Notes under the pieces: generated by a model
Told to the model about the DNA's origin: nothing
The model's database searches: none
What the model saw: the letters and a program-made list of their open reading frames with translations, nothing else
NCBI GenBank assembly: GCA_039654915.1
Contig: CM077597.1
Coordinates: forward strand, 77,502,001-77,566,000
Length of the DNA stretch: 64,000 nt
Direction: 5' to 3'
Source: Aquilaria yunnanensis
Taxonomy: Eukaryota; Streptophyta; Magnoliopsida; Malvales; Thymelaeaceae
Translations under genes and position numbers: made by a program
Shown here: positions 45,810 through 56,294 of the stretch, one piece after another
How positions within the stretch are numbered: the stretch's first letter is position 1
Layout of the letters: every line of letters starts with the position of its first letter

Positions 45810-46340
45810 CTACCCATCCAGTTTTCTTACAAGCTGGCAAACAGAGTCGTTTAAAGTCAGATTCCCGGGACTGTAACAGTCTCGTTCTTCATGAAAAATG
45901 CTCCATAAACCGAGAAGTTCACGTTGCACGGATCCACAAGAATGCGCCTCAATAGTCAATTGGATATCATCCAACGAGTCCTTACTCAGGCCATTCTTAA
46001 TGAATCGTATTTTATCTTCTCGATTATCAGAGATCATCCCTAAAGAACGACATTTAGTATTACAAGTCCACCTTCCACATTTATGGCAGACTTGTAACCT
46101 TTTCGCTCTTCACTTTTTGGCATAAGAGCTTTTGCCTATACCAGGCATGTGAGACACAAATGCCTCTGGGATTTCACCTGCCAGACGACCCTTGGCTTCG
46201 ATTAACCACTGCACATCTTCAGGGATTCCTTTGTGCATCAGAACTCTTAATCGTTCACAGCGAACTTGGTAGATCTTTTTGAGAATGTTCATTGGGAGAG
46301 AAGGAAAATATTTTCGTAAAACAGAAAGAGTAGGATCCAT
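45810..46340 (-). pseudogene. Cys-motif basic protein, copy 1
   Basis: ATG at 46,340 ('MDPTLSVLRKYFPSLPMNIL'). TGA at 46,110-46,112 replaces the first Arg codon (CGA) of the basic run; beyond it the frame is open through the Cys cluster ('VCHKCGRWTCNTKC') to a stop at 45,810. Start-to-start spacing to copy 2 is 821 bp and from copy 2 to 3 is 773 bp, so whole units of ORF plus promoter were duplicated. This copy is nearest to gag-protease in element order. Confidence 0.6.
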
Positions 46341-48929
46341 TTTCTAGAGGGAAGTAAAAGAAAGAAGAGAGGAAATAATCAGTTATTATAGGCAACTGAG
46401 AGAACCGACTTGAGAGTCACGGAGTACCGTATCCGCCGCTTGACCGGAAAAGTGGATCCTACTTCATTTTGATGTAATAGATATTTTTTATCTTGGATAT
46501 TCCATCGAGCTGACGTCGATCCAGTCCTCGATTATTGAATCCATTGTCCGCTTTTGACAAATTTTCAACGACAATATTTCTTGATGTCTGCCTTATCTTT
46601 GACCATAGCTATCTCTTATCTTGGATACTGCTGAGCTGGCGTCAATCCTATCCTTCCAGGTGTAGCCTCGATTATTGAATCGGTAGCCAGGCTTTTGACA
46701 ATATTGTCTACTTTACCTTGAATTGCTGATGGGGCTGGGTCCAGTATATCAGCTGTGTATCCAGTGATAGATTGGTAAGAGCTGATGTCATTTAGATCTC
46801 AGCTTATACTACTGTAATTGTGGGGTGGATGTGTTTCCCATTTGATTCCTGTTATGTAAAAGTCATGCATGCATGATGTGAAATGCATGAATGCAAAGCA
46901 TGCGTAACTGATGTGTTTTTTTTTTTTTTTATCTAGTTCTTCATGTCTTTGCTTTACTGGATCGTCTTTGTAATTGCCTTCTTGGACTATCATTGAATCT
47001 CTTTATGCTTTCCAGCTCTTGTCCATTGTCTCAAAAGCCCAACTCTTTTCAAAATCCCCTTTCCTTGACTTCTTCTTGAATTTTGGCCTCAATTTCTTTA
47101 ATGTTCGCCCGCCTCATACTTTATGCCTCTCTGGACAATTGTCCCTGTTATGGATTTCATATCATCGAAGGCTTATCTTCCAATGTCTCTTTGCCCATTT
47201 TCTTGTGGCCGTGCCGACACTTACTTATTCCCATGTTATAGTCTGAATGATTACTCTTCCTTGAGCTCAAGTTTTGATCCATAAGACTTGCCCCCTTGTC
47301 TGTTGAGTTTTTTTTTTTTGGCAGTACTCTTCTTACGCTTAGTAGAGACTACTTTGCCCCCTGAATACGGTGTTTATGTGGATAAAAGGTATCACCTCGC
47401 CTTTAATAGAAGGTCGAGCATTTCTAGACCTTTGTGATGGTACTTGATCATAAATTTCTCTTACAAGAACCACATCTTCTTAAAGAAAGTCTCAAGCTAT
47501 CTCCTCACTTTTAAGTCTACACACATTAAAGAATAATGGTTTCGCCTTAAAGAAAAACTTTCATCAATTTACAAAGCTTGACCCAGTAACTTACGGTCTT
47601 TGTTTTTAAATTAAAATATCCTGTCATTCTTCCCCTTTCCAAGACATAAACTGTAAAAGGCAATAAGATAGAAACGTAATTCATAATGATAGTTTTTTAT
47701 GAATGAGGATGATATCAAGAGGTAAATGTTAGGTCTGAGGAAAGTTAAGTTTGAGTGAATTTTTTTTTTTTTGTGGTAGTCTTTTAGCTGAATGAGGATG
47801 ATATCAAGGGGTAAATGTTAGGTTTGAGGAAAGTTAAGTTTGAGTGGTGTGAAAGAAGTGTCTTTTAATACTACTCGTGAGCATATCTGATTACGGTGAA
47901 AAATTCAATAGTGAAGACCTCAAACTTGCCACCTTTTCCAGAAAGTTAGACCTCATCTGTTGCCCCCCAACTATCGTAATCTTTATGTACGCTTGGTTTG
48001 AGGGTTGCTTTTGTCTTCTAAACCGCCTTTGCAGGTTTTCAGTCTAGAATCCATAGCTCACTTTTTTTCTTTTTCTTTCTTTGGCTCTAACTTGAGCTTC
48101 GTTTCTTTTCTTTTTTCCTTTTTTTTTTGTTTTTTTTTTGTTTTTTTTGTTTTTTTTTTTTTTTGTGTGAGCTATGGTGATGACATACTTGATAACTCTC
48201 TTGAAGTGAGATGACTCAAGTGGCTTTACTTGCTCATATTTGTTCTCAGTCTCTTTTGATTTTGGATTTGAATTTTCCCTTGTCGTCTTTTGATGGAAGG
48301 GATGAATTTTTCTTTCTTTTTGGGAGTTTGTGTTGCAGAGAACTGAGAACATTTTCTTGTGTTGAGCATTTATGAGAATTGGGAGGCCATTGAAGCCATT
48401 TAATATGAAAGCTAACTTCTTTAGAAGCTAACCCCGGACTTCTTGCAAGGATGTTGATAACCACTGTGAATTCCTTTTGAGGGTTGAGGTACAACATTTG
48501 AAATCCTTCTTACTAGATTTGGAAGCACTTTCAAGGTCACTACTATCAAATCTCCTTTAACTTTCATTTTTACCCAGGAGTAGTATCTTTTACAAAGTAA
48601 AATGTGATGGCAATAATGGGTAGTGTAAGAGTGAGAGATAGATGTAAAAATGGAATTTTTGGTAAAGAGTGGTAGAATGCACACATTACATCTTTTTGTT
48701 GTACCAAAAAAAGAATACCAGGTGTCCATTTAACAAAGACTACACCCTAGATTTTGGACTAAATCTAGGAGATTTTTACTATTAAATTACTTTGGCAAGC
48801 TATCAAAGATACAAGTTTATTCAAAGGATTCTCTATCATTCAAAAGTGTGTGCGAACTGTTAGGTCAGATCTGACTTGGAGCCCTTCCAAAATCAATGTA
48901 ATTCCAGCTCAAAATCTTCACTTTCAATT
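46341..48929 (-). other. Interior of the Ogre-like element, no gene recognised
   Basis: Between protease and the Cys-motif units, where RT, RNase H and integrase would be expected, I find none of their motifs in any frame. T-rich tracts occur at 46,920-46,930, 47,761-47,772 and 48,118-48,164. A phrase with 'ATGAGGATGATATCAAG.GGTAAATGTTAGGT' occurs twice (47,703 and 47,793), a 90-bp duplication. Confidence 0.5.
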
Positions 48930-49045
48930 ACCAATCACATCGGGCCTAGCAACTTGAACTCGGCCAACTGTTGGACCTTGAGTTTCAGTGCCACACAATT
49001 TTTAGTTATATTTGGCATTTGGGTCACACCAACTTAAAAGAGAAG
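48930..49045 (-). pseudogene. Second, partial gag Cys-region fragment
   Basis: On minus the frame reads 'NITKNCVALKLKVQQLAEFK', very like 'LENCIALKRMVQQLIESKWL' in the gag of the same element (about 50,430-50,375). It lies downstream of protease, where gag should not be, which indicates recombination or read-in from another gag copy. Confidence 0.5.
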
Positions 49046-49100
49046 GTCAATTGGTCTTTGCTACCGTTGATATAGATGATAGCAGAATGCCTTCTTTCCT

Positions 49101-50270
49101 TCAAAAATGAATTTCTTTTTTTTGGTGTAATGAGGAGGGAATTACTCCGGCCATATGAATCGATGGTCTGCCCAACAGACAAGTATAAGAAGGATTAATA
49201 TCCATAACTTGGAATGTGATGTGGAAGACACAAGGGCCGATCCCTATTGGTAGCTCTATTTCTCCAGCAATATTTCTATCCGTCCCGTCAAATGCTCGAA
49301 CAATGATATGACTATTGTTAAGGTATGATGAGTCTATACCAAACTTGTGTAAGGTTTCAAGTGGCATTATGTTTAGAGCTGACCCATTATCAATAAGAAC
49401 CCTGGCCATAATTCGATCCTTGTACTTAACCGAAATATGTAGAGCCTTAGAATGACCCCTTCCTTCTGATGGTATTTCATCGTCAGTGAATGTGATGAGA
49501 TTCTGTGCGGTGATGTTGTTGACGAGGTGGTCAAAATTATTCACTGAAATAACTGGCTCAACATAGGCTTTATTCAAGACTTTGAAGAGGGCTTCTCGAT
49601 GAGCATCAAAGCTTACGAGTAGTGAAAGTATGGAGATCTTTGTTGGCAGGTGGTTTAATTGCTCCACGGTGCTATACTCACTTTGCTTCATGAGTTTGAG
49701 AAACTCAGTAGTTTGTTCATCTGTCATCTCTCGAGATATCTCTTGCTCTTTGGATGTATCTGTATCAAGAGGTCCACTTGTTGGGTCTATAACATTCTTA
49801 TCTTGTTGGAGCTTGTTCATTTCCTCCGGAGAATAACACCGGCCACTTCTAGTTATACTCCCAACTTCTAACGGAGTTGATGTGATGTTAGAAGTGTAAT
49901 CATAGCTCCATGAAACAGTTTTGTCTGATTTGTGTGGGAATGGCCTCGGGATTTGAATTCTTAAAGGTTTAAGAGCAGATTTCGAAATTGGTATGACTAG
50001 TGGTCTTAGCGTAGCATTGACTTCCCGTTCTTTAATGATCACATTTACATCATCATCTTTATCTGACATAAAAATGATGAGTTGGGATGAGTCTATGAGT
50101 CTTTGTAGACTTTCACGGAATTCTGAACATTCTTAGATAGAATGATTCTTACTGTCATGAAAGTTGCACCACTCCTCATCCTCGACCTCTTCATTTCCAA
50201 AAGAAGACTTTCCCATGATAATCCCTTCTTTTACAAGGCATGAATATACATGCTTAAGAGGGGTTATGAT
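49101..50270 (-). pseudogene. Gag C-terminal end and aspartic protease, Ogre/Tat type
   Basis: The frame from 50,270 continues gag ('EEWCNFHDSKNHSI', then a TAA at 50,133-50,135, then 'ECSEFRESLQRLIDS') after a one-base shift relative to the upstream gag frame. From 50,069 it is open to 49,101 and holds the retroviral-type protease: 'ARVLIDNGSALNIMPL' (active-site D, with N in place of the usual S/T, as common in this lineage) and 'YTCLLGRPSIHMAGVIPSSL'. It processes the polyprotein in the family. No RT follows. Confidence 0.85.
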
Positions 50271-50271
50271 A

Positions 50272-51762
50272 TCATTGACTGACTTCTTCATCGACCAGTG
50301 TTCTTTGTATCATATTGACTGGTTTTGCTTGATGAGGCGGCAATGGATTATGAGTGACGTTTGGTTCGTCAGAAAAGTCCAACCACTTTGACTCGATTAA
50401 TTGTTGGACCATGCGTTTCAATGCTATGCAGTTTTCCAGGCCATGGCCTGGAACGCCATCATGATATGGGCAAGTTATGTTGGGGTCATACCACCTTGGA
50501 TATGGGGGTTCAAATGGCCTTGTAGGAATTGGGCGAACCAGTTGACTTTCAATGAGTTTTGGATATAACTCAGTGTAAGTCATAGGAATTGGTGCAAAAA
50601 CTTCTCTTGGTTTTGGTGCAGGCACTGGAGGAGTCGGAACAGGTGGCTGTAACTGATTAGGCCTGTTGAGAGGATAATTGTTGGGCCTATTAGGAGGATA
50701 ATCATTGGGCCTATTCGGAGGATAATAATTGGGCCTATTGGCAGAATAAGATAGGCGAGGTCCGGTGGCCACAGTACCTACGAGGGCAATCCCTCTTCCT
50801 CGTCCTGTTTGTTGTATTTCTTCATCTTTTCTTCTGGATGGTCCTCCTCTTTTCATTGGATCACTAAAGGACTCAACAATCTTCCCAGTCCTAATCCCAT
50901 GTTCGATCCTTTCTCCAGACATGACTACGTCAGAGAAATTAGTTGCTGAATTGCCAATGAGTTTGTCATAATATGGGTACTTCAGTGTCTGGACAAACAA
51001 AGTGACCATTTCTCTTTCTGTCATAGGTGGCTGAACTTGTGCAGCTAAGTCCCTCCACCGTTGGGCATATTCCTTGAAAGTTTCTGGCTTTTTCTTCTCC
51101 ATGTTTTGGAGAGTTTGGCGATCCGGAGCCAAGTCCATAACGTGTTTATAATTGCCGATGAAGGCCTGTGCAAGGTCATTCCAAGTTTTAATATTTCTTA
51201 GACCTTAACTTAGATACCACTGTAATGCTGATTTTGTGAGGCTTTCCTGAAAAAGTGCAATCCACACCTTTTCATCTTTTGTGAGTGGTTGTAGTCTCCT
51301 TAGAAACAATGTGATGTGAGTGATGGGATCACTCGTTCCATCGTATTTCATGAAATCTGGCACCTTAAAGTCCGAAGGGATTACGACGTTTGGCACTAAG
51401 CAGAGATCATCCACTGAGAGAGATCCGAATATAGTACCTCCTTCAATGGCTCGTAGTCTCTTCTCTATTGTTTCGAGTTTTTGAGATTCTTCTTCTTCGT
51501 TTGGTGGTGTCTTCTTCTCTTCATATACAGTGTCTTGTTTCAGGTGAACATTAGCAAACGGTCCTGGTTCCTGAAACAGGTTTTCTTGGACTGAGACTCG
51601 TTGCGGAATGAATCCCGGAGGATAAGTGGGATCTTGTGCTTCTTTGATGGGAACTTGAGTTGCTTTCCCCTTGATTAGTTCCATCAATTGTCTCATCTGT
51701 TCTGCCATACTTTCAATCTTGGACTCCATCTCTATGAGACATCCTTCGGCTTGTTCCGCCAT
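50272..51762 (-). pseudogene. Gag of the Ogre-like element
   Basis: ATG at 51,762 ('MAEQAEGCLIEMESKIESMA', a coiled coil). The capsid region is 'VPDFMKYDGTSDPITHITLF' to 'KSALQWYLS', then a TAA (51,205-51,207) and in the same frame 'APDRQTLQNMEKKKPETFKE' and 'QVQPPMTEREMVTLFV'. A (RPNxYPPN)n Pro/Asn repeat (50,700-50,640) and a Cys/His region 'CPYHDGVPGHGLENC' follow. The one stop and a frameshift at about 50,272 are the only breaks seen, consistent with recent decay. Gag forms the virus-like particle. Confidence 0.88.
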
Positions 51763-52622
51763 TAATCTTGTTTGGAGCCGAGTTGAATATCGGTGTTGAG
51801 GTCCAATTTTACCCTTTTTAAAAGTAAGATTTATTTTATTAGACTCTACATGTATGTGATTGATGTAATGTATGCATGCAATGAGTGAGTTTGATTATCT
51901 ACTATTGTGGAACTTTAAGACTTCTAGTTATTATTAGAAAGACCAAAAAGTTAGCATAGTTTGATGCGTGGTTTTGATGCATGAAGAATAATTGCACAAA
52001 ACAGAAGTACAAGAAAAGAAAAATAAGGTTATTAAAAAGTTAAATAACAATTAACAACTCATGAACTATTATGGAAAAATGAATTAAAACCATAAATATA
52101 AGACACGAAGAAAATAAAAGTGTAGAGCAACAACATAGCATAACAAGGACATGCTTATGGCGTTGGTAAATGGGAGGAATACTGTGGTCAGTTCTATGGT
52201 TAAGTGGAGAGTTCTATATGCATAGGGTGGTTTATCAAAAAGGCAAGGGATAGTTCCCGAATCCCATCACTAAATTATAGTGACAGCCCAATTCCTTACC
52301 CTCTAGGGTTTATGTAAGGAAAGGATTAATTCGAGTCGTAGCTTTTCATGGGCCCATGCAGAGACTAACCGTCTCAGAAGGCAATACACTACTTTGCTAC
52401 TTTGAAACCGGTGAAGGCTTGGAGACCATGGCCTCACAAGGACAACAACACCAATTCCGCTTTGAAAGAACGGGTTCGATTTGAGGCAGCTCGGGTATAG
52501 AGCTTCATGCCGTGAATGCATTATGCATGTTTACTTAAGTAGATATAACACATAAATCCACATAAAATAAGCAAAGCAAATCAAAACAAATCAACTTTTA
52601 GGCTCGACTCACAAACGTAGAA
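51763..52622 (-). other. Untranslated leader between PBS and gag
   Basis: About 860 bp with no recognised coding sequence. In position it would hold the packaging signal. Confidence 0.5.
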
Positions 52623-52642
52623 GTCCCCAGTGGAGTCGCCAA
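52623..52642 (-). other. Primer binding site
   Basis: On minus, TGGCGACTCCACTGGGGAC lies two bases inside the 5' LTR end. The TGG start fits the CCA end of a tRNA; the sequence resembles the tRNA-Arg-type site described for Ogre elements. Confidence 0.7.
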
Positions 52643-52644
52643 GC

Positions 52645-55106
52645 TGTGGCAACGTCGGGTTTTCTGGAGTCGCCACCAATCGGTTTACCTAGGTCGATTG
52701 GACACCTAAAATATGGTCTGCGAGACTTCGGGGATCGGGTGTACGGTTACGCTAAAACAACTTTGTTATAGTGCCCAAAATTGGCACCTTAGTTGATTTT
52801 AATTTTGTTTTGCTTTGCTTTTAAATAACTTCAGTTAATGTTCGAAACTAGAAATTTTAGCTGAATTATTTAGTCGAATGTGGATTTTTGGTAATTAATT
52901 TGTATAAATTTTGATATTTCCGAACCATGGACTCTGCCGAGTCACCCAGACACGGAAGCTTTATTTTCGAACCATGGACTCTATCGAGTCACCCGAACAC
53001 GGAATTTAATGAAATTTTATGTAATTTAATCTAAATAAAAAAAAATGGATTTTTTATCTTTTTTGTATTTTTATTTAATTAAAAAAGTTGATACTTTCCA
53101 AACCGTAGATCCTGCCGGATCATCCGGATATGGAAATTATTTTAATTTATAGTTAATTTTTTATTTATTTATTTAATCATAATTTTTTAATATTTTTAAT
53201 ATTTTGTTGTTATTATTTTTTTTTTACTTTTCTTAAATTGTTAATTACTATTACTTTTAAAAAAATTGATTGATTTTCTTTAATGTTTTCTTTAAAAGAA
53301 ATAAATAAAAATATGTAATCCAATAATAAAAGATGGTTGGCTTTTTTTGTTAAAAATTGATTTTTTTGTTAGACATAAAAATGAAGTTGATTATTCACAT
53401 AAAAAAAAACTTCTTTTTTTGTTATTATTTTTTTTTATTTTATTTTTTATTTTATGGCTAAAGGTAAGTTAAGTGAAATAAGTTTAACCAAAAAAATAAA
53501 ATTGTTTGCATAAACAAAGGAAAATTAAAGGAATAAAGTGGATGTTTTCTTTTGTTTTAGTTTGGACAACCATTTAAAAAGTAAAAGATGTATAAATAAC
53601 ACATGTAAATAAAAGGAAGAAAAACACATAAAGCAAATAAAGGAATATTAAAAGATAATAAATAAAGTGGGGCTTTTTGGCCATCCACTTAAATAAATAA
53701 TAAATAAGAGGTATAACCATCCATTAATTATAATAATAATAATAATAATAGTAATAATAAAATTAGTAATTAATAATAATAATAAGAGTTAATAGAGTTA
53801 GTAAGTTAGTAATAATAATAATAATAATATAAAGGTTAGATTATGTTAGTTGTTAAATGATAATAACAATAATAATAAAGGTTGTTAAATAATAATAACA
53901 ATAATAACAATGAAGGTTAAGTTATGTTAATTGTTAAATAATAATAATAACAATAAAGGTTAAGTTATGTTAGTTGTTAAATAATAATAACAATAATAAC
54001 AATAATAAAAGTTAAAGGTTATGGTTAATTCTGCAGAAATAAAAAAAAACGTCAGTGACCAAAATGAAATAAAACAAAAAGATGAGATGTCAAAAAGGGG
54101 TTATACCCTTGAATAAGAATTTTGAATCTGGACAAGGATGACGGACGCGCGCGAGGGGGAGAAGGTAGCTGGGGCGAGGGCGGCGGGGCGGTGAGGCAGA
54201 GGGCTAGGCGGCGTGACGGGCGACGGCGTAACGGGCGACGGCGCGGGGGAGGAACACGATGAGCGACGGCAGCGAGAGGGGGAGGAAAAAGAGGAAAAAC
54301 GCGCCGGAAAAAGGGAAGGCGACGGCGGCGTCAGGGGGGGGCGACGGCGGCGTGTGACGGCGGCGTGAGGGCAACGGCAGTGTGGGGGGGCGATGGCGGA
54401 GTGAAGGCGATGGCAGCGTGGAGGCGATGGCGGAGTGAGAGGGAAGAGAAACGGTGGGTGGACAGCAGGGGGCAAAGAGAGAACTAAAAAAATTTTGGCT
54501 TTCTGGGGAGGAAAAGAAGAGGGCAAGGAACGAAGATTGTAATTTTCTCTTTTTTAAAACGGAGCTCTAAGCTTTCTTTCTATTTTTTTTTCTATGTTCA
54601 GCCTCAAATTTGAACCCCTATTTATAGAGGAAGTCTGGCCGAACTATTGATTATTAAATAATAAAAAAAATCAAAACTTATCTCTTAAATTGGTAAAATG
54701 ACAGTTTCAGTCCTTTACGTTTCTTATCCTCTTGATAAGTTTCAGAAGCTTCTGATTTTGACAATTTTGTCGTTTTCTGTTAATTTGGGCCAGAACGGTT
54801 ATGCTGGCCCCAAATTGATGTGACAAACTACCAAATGCTCCTGGAACTTTCAGTTTTTGTCAATTTTTTCCGAAACTTCTCAATTTTGTCATTTTTACCT
54901 CAAACTTTTTAATTTTGTCATTTTTATGGAGTTTTCTTTTTTCTTTCAAACATATACACACATATATCATTTTAAATCAAATCTTCAAAAAACAAAAAAA
55001 TGTATTTTAAACTAATTAAAAAAATTTTAGTAATAATAATAATAATTTTTTTTATTTAATTTTTTTTTAAAATTTTTTAATGGCTGGACGAAATTGGGTG
55101 TCAACA
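52645..55106 (-). repeat. 5' LTR of the Ogre-like element
   Basis: Same ends and order of motifs as the other LTR; 35 bp shorter overall, mainly because the GC-rich block (54,125-54,440) has fewer GGCGACGGCG-type units. TATAAATAGG lies on minus near 54,628. Confidence 0.9.
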
Positions 55107-55111
55107 ACCTT

Positions 55112-56294
55112 GATTCACCTGTTGATCAACAATTCTTTCCTGAGAAATAGAAGAAATCATATAGCTGACAGAACATGTTTCCTTTCCTTAATCTGTTCAT
55201 GCACCCACACACAAACATGCCTTGTCTCCTATTTCACAAACTTTACATTGCTTAGCCTCTTCTATCCAAACAGTGATCTCTTTGAACACTGAAGCTAACT
55301 AAGTGTAATCACATCAGCCACAACAAATATGAAATCCAAAAAGACACAAGCCCCTTAAATAGCAGATGCATCCCAAACTTACTTAACATGAACACTGCTG
55401 CATAAGGCAGGCAAGAGAGCAAAGGACACAAATACATAAACATACTTTATATGAAGTGTATATGAATGGGTGATGAACCAACCTATGTATCAGACCTAAA
55501 GGGAGGAATGAGCGGAAATAACCTGTTGGTAAATTCTCTTCTAATTAAGCAAAACAACTACAATATAATGTTTGGATAAATGGAATGGGCACTGAAGTTA
55601 CATGCACTTGGTATACTAAACTAAGGGAACATCTAAAAATAAAAATTGGTTTCATTTATGGAAAACTGTTTAAAAGGAAATCTGTTCTTTGCTTTCATTT
55701 AGCTGTTTGCTTTCATTTAGCGAATGTAGCAGTAGCAATTTTCAATGTTACCTTTGGTCTTGATGAGAAGTCCTGCAGCTTTCGGGCGGGGAATGTGGAA
55801 TTCTTGTGAAAGGTCGAGCAGACGAAGCGGTGGTGGAAGGAGCTGAAGAAGCACCGGCAGAAGAAGGTTTCCGCTGAGAAGCCACCGACTGGTAGTAATG
55901 GCGAAGGAAGACACCAGCTGCACACCGCACATGGCACGCGTCTCCTTCTCCCCCCCCCCCCCAAACTCTTTTTCTCCCCCCAAACCCTTTTTCTTAATTT
56001 TTGGACCGGGTAGGGCTTTGTTAGTGGGCCGAACAATTTAGCTGTGTTTTAGAAACTAGTCGGTCTTAGGTGGACTTTTAACTGCGTTTTTAGGACTTTG
56101 TTGGGCTTAGATAGATATTTTGTTACAATTTTTTAAACATGTCAAGTATAATAGGTCATTTTAGCTGCATTTTTTTAAATTCGTCGGGTTTAAATAGTTC
56201 TTTACTTACATTTTTTTAGACATGTCAGTAATAATATGTTTTTTCTGACATTGTTTTGAAATGTATGTCACCTATAAACCTTTTTGTTGTAGTG
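55112..56294. other. Interior of CACTA-3, right of the LTR element
   Basis: AT-rich. A GC-richer patch at 55,780-55,990 with a C-run (55,952-55,961) can be read on minus as a 5'-leader-like sequence. Near the end, TTTT...CATGTC-type subterminal phrases precede the terminal repeat. No gene recognised. Confidence 0.4.

Larger units (their letters stand above)
38323..55106 (-). mobile_element. Ogre/Tat-type LTR retrotransposon carrying a non-retroviral cassette
   Basis: Complete from LTR to LTR with a perfect 5-bp duplication ACCTT (38,318-38,322 and 55,107-55,111). On minus the order is: 5' LTR (55,106-52,645), PBS, gag, protease, about 2.5 kb of unassigned DNA, three tandem Cys-motif ORFs, a LOG retrocopy, two tandem-repeat arrays, PPT and 3' LTR (40,819-38,323). 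The gag ('APDRQTLQNMEKK') and the protease ('LIDNGSALNIMPL', 'YTCLLGRPSIHMAGVIPSSL') are of Ogre/Tat type. RT, RNase H and integrase are absent, so mobility would need enzymes in trans. The LTRs differ by scattered substitutions and by indels in a GC-rich stretch, so the insertion is fairly young. Confidence 0.85.
34039..56294. mobile_element. CACTA element 3, 22 kb with nested LTR element, TSD AGG
   Basis: It starts CACTACAACAAAA at 34,039 and ends TTTTTGTTGTAGTG at 56,294. AGG flanks both sides (34,036-34,038 and 56,295-56,297). Without the 16.8-kb LTR retrotransposon (38,323-55,106) it is about 5.5 kb. No TNP2 transposase is recognised; a coiled-coil coding block at 35,375-35,470 (minus) is the only CACTA-like coding trace. 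It interrupts a LINE remnant. Confidence 0.8.

Noticed and set aside
48005..48352. A hydrophobic Phe/Ser-rich ORF (plus) and Lys-rich ORF (minus)
   Set aside because: Both come from a long T-rich/A-rich tract; low complexity.
54101..54526. Pro/Ser/Arg-rich protein ORF in the LTR
   Set aside because: GC-rich low-complexity repeats give open frames on both strands; length differs between the two LTRs. Kept only as a leader-block observation.
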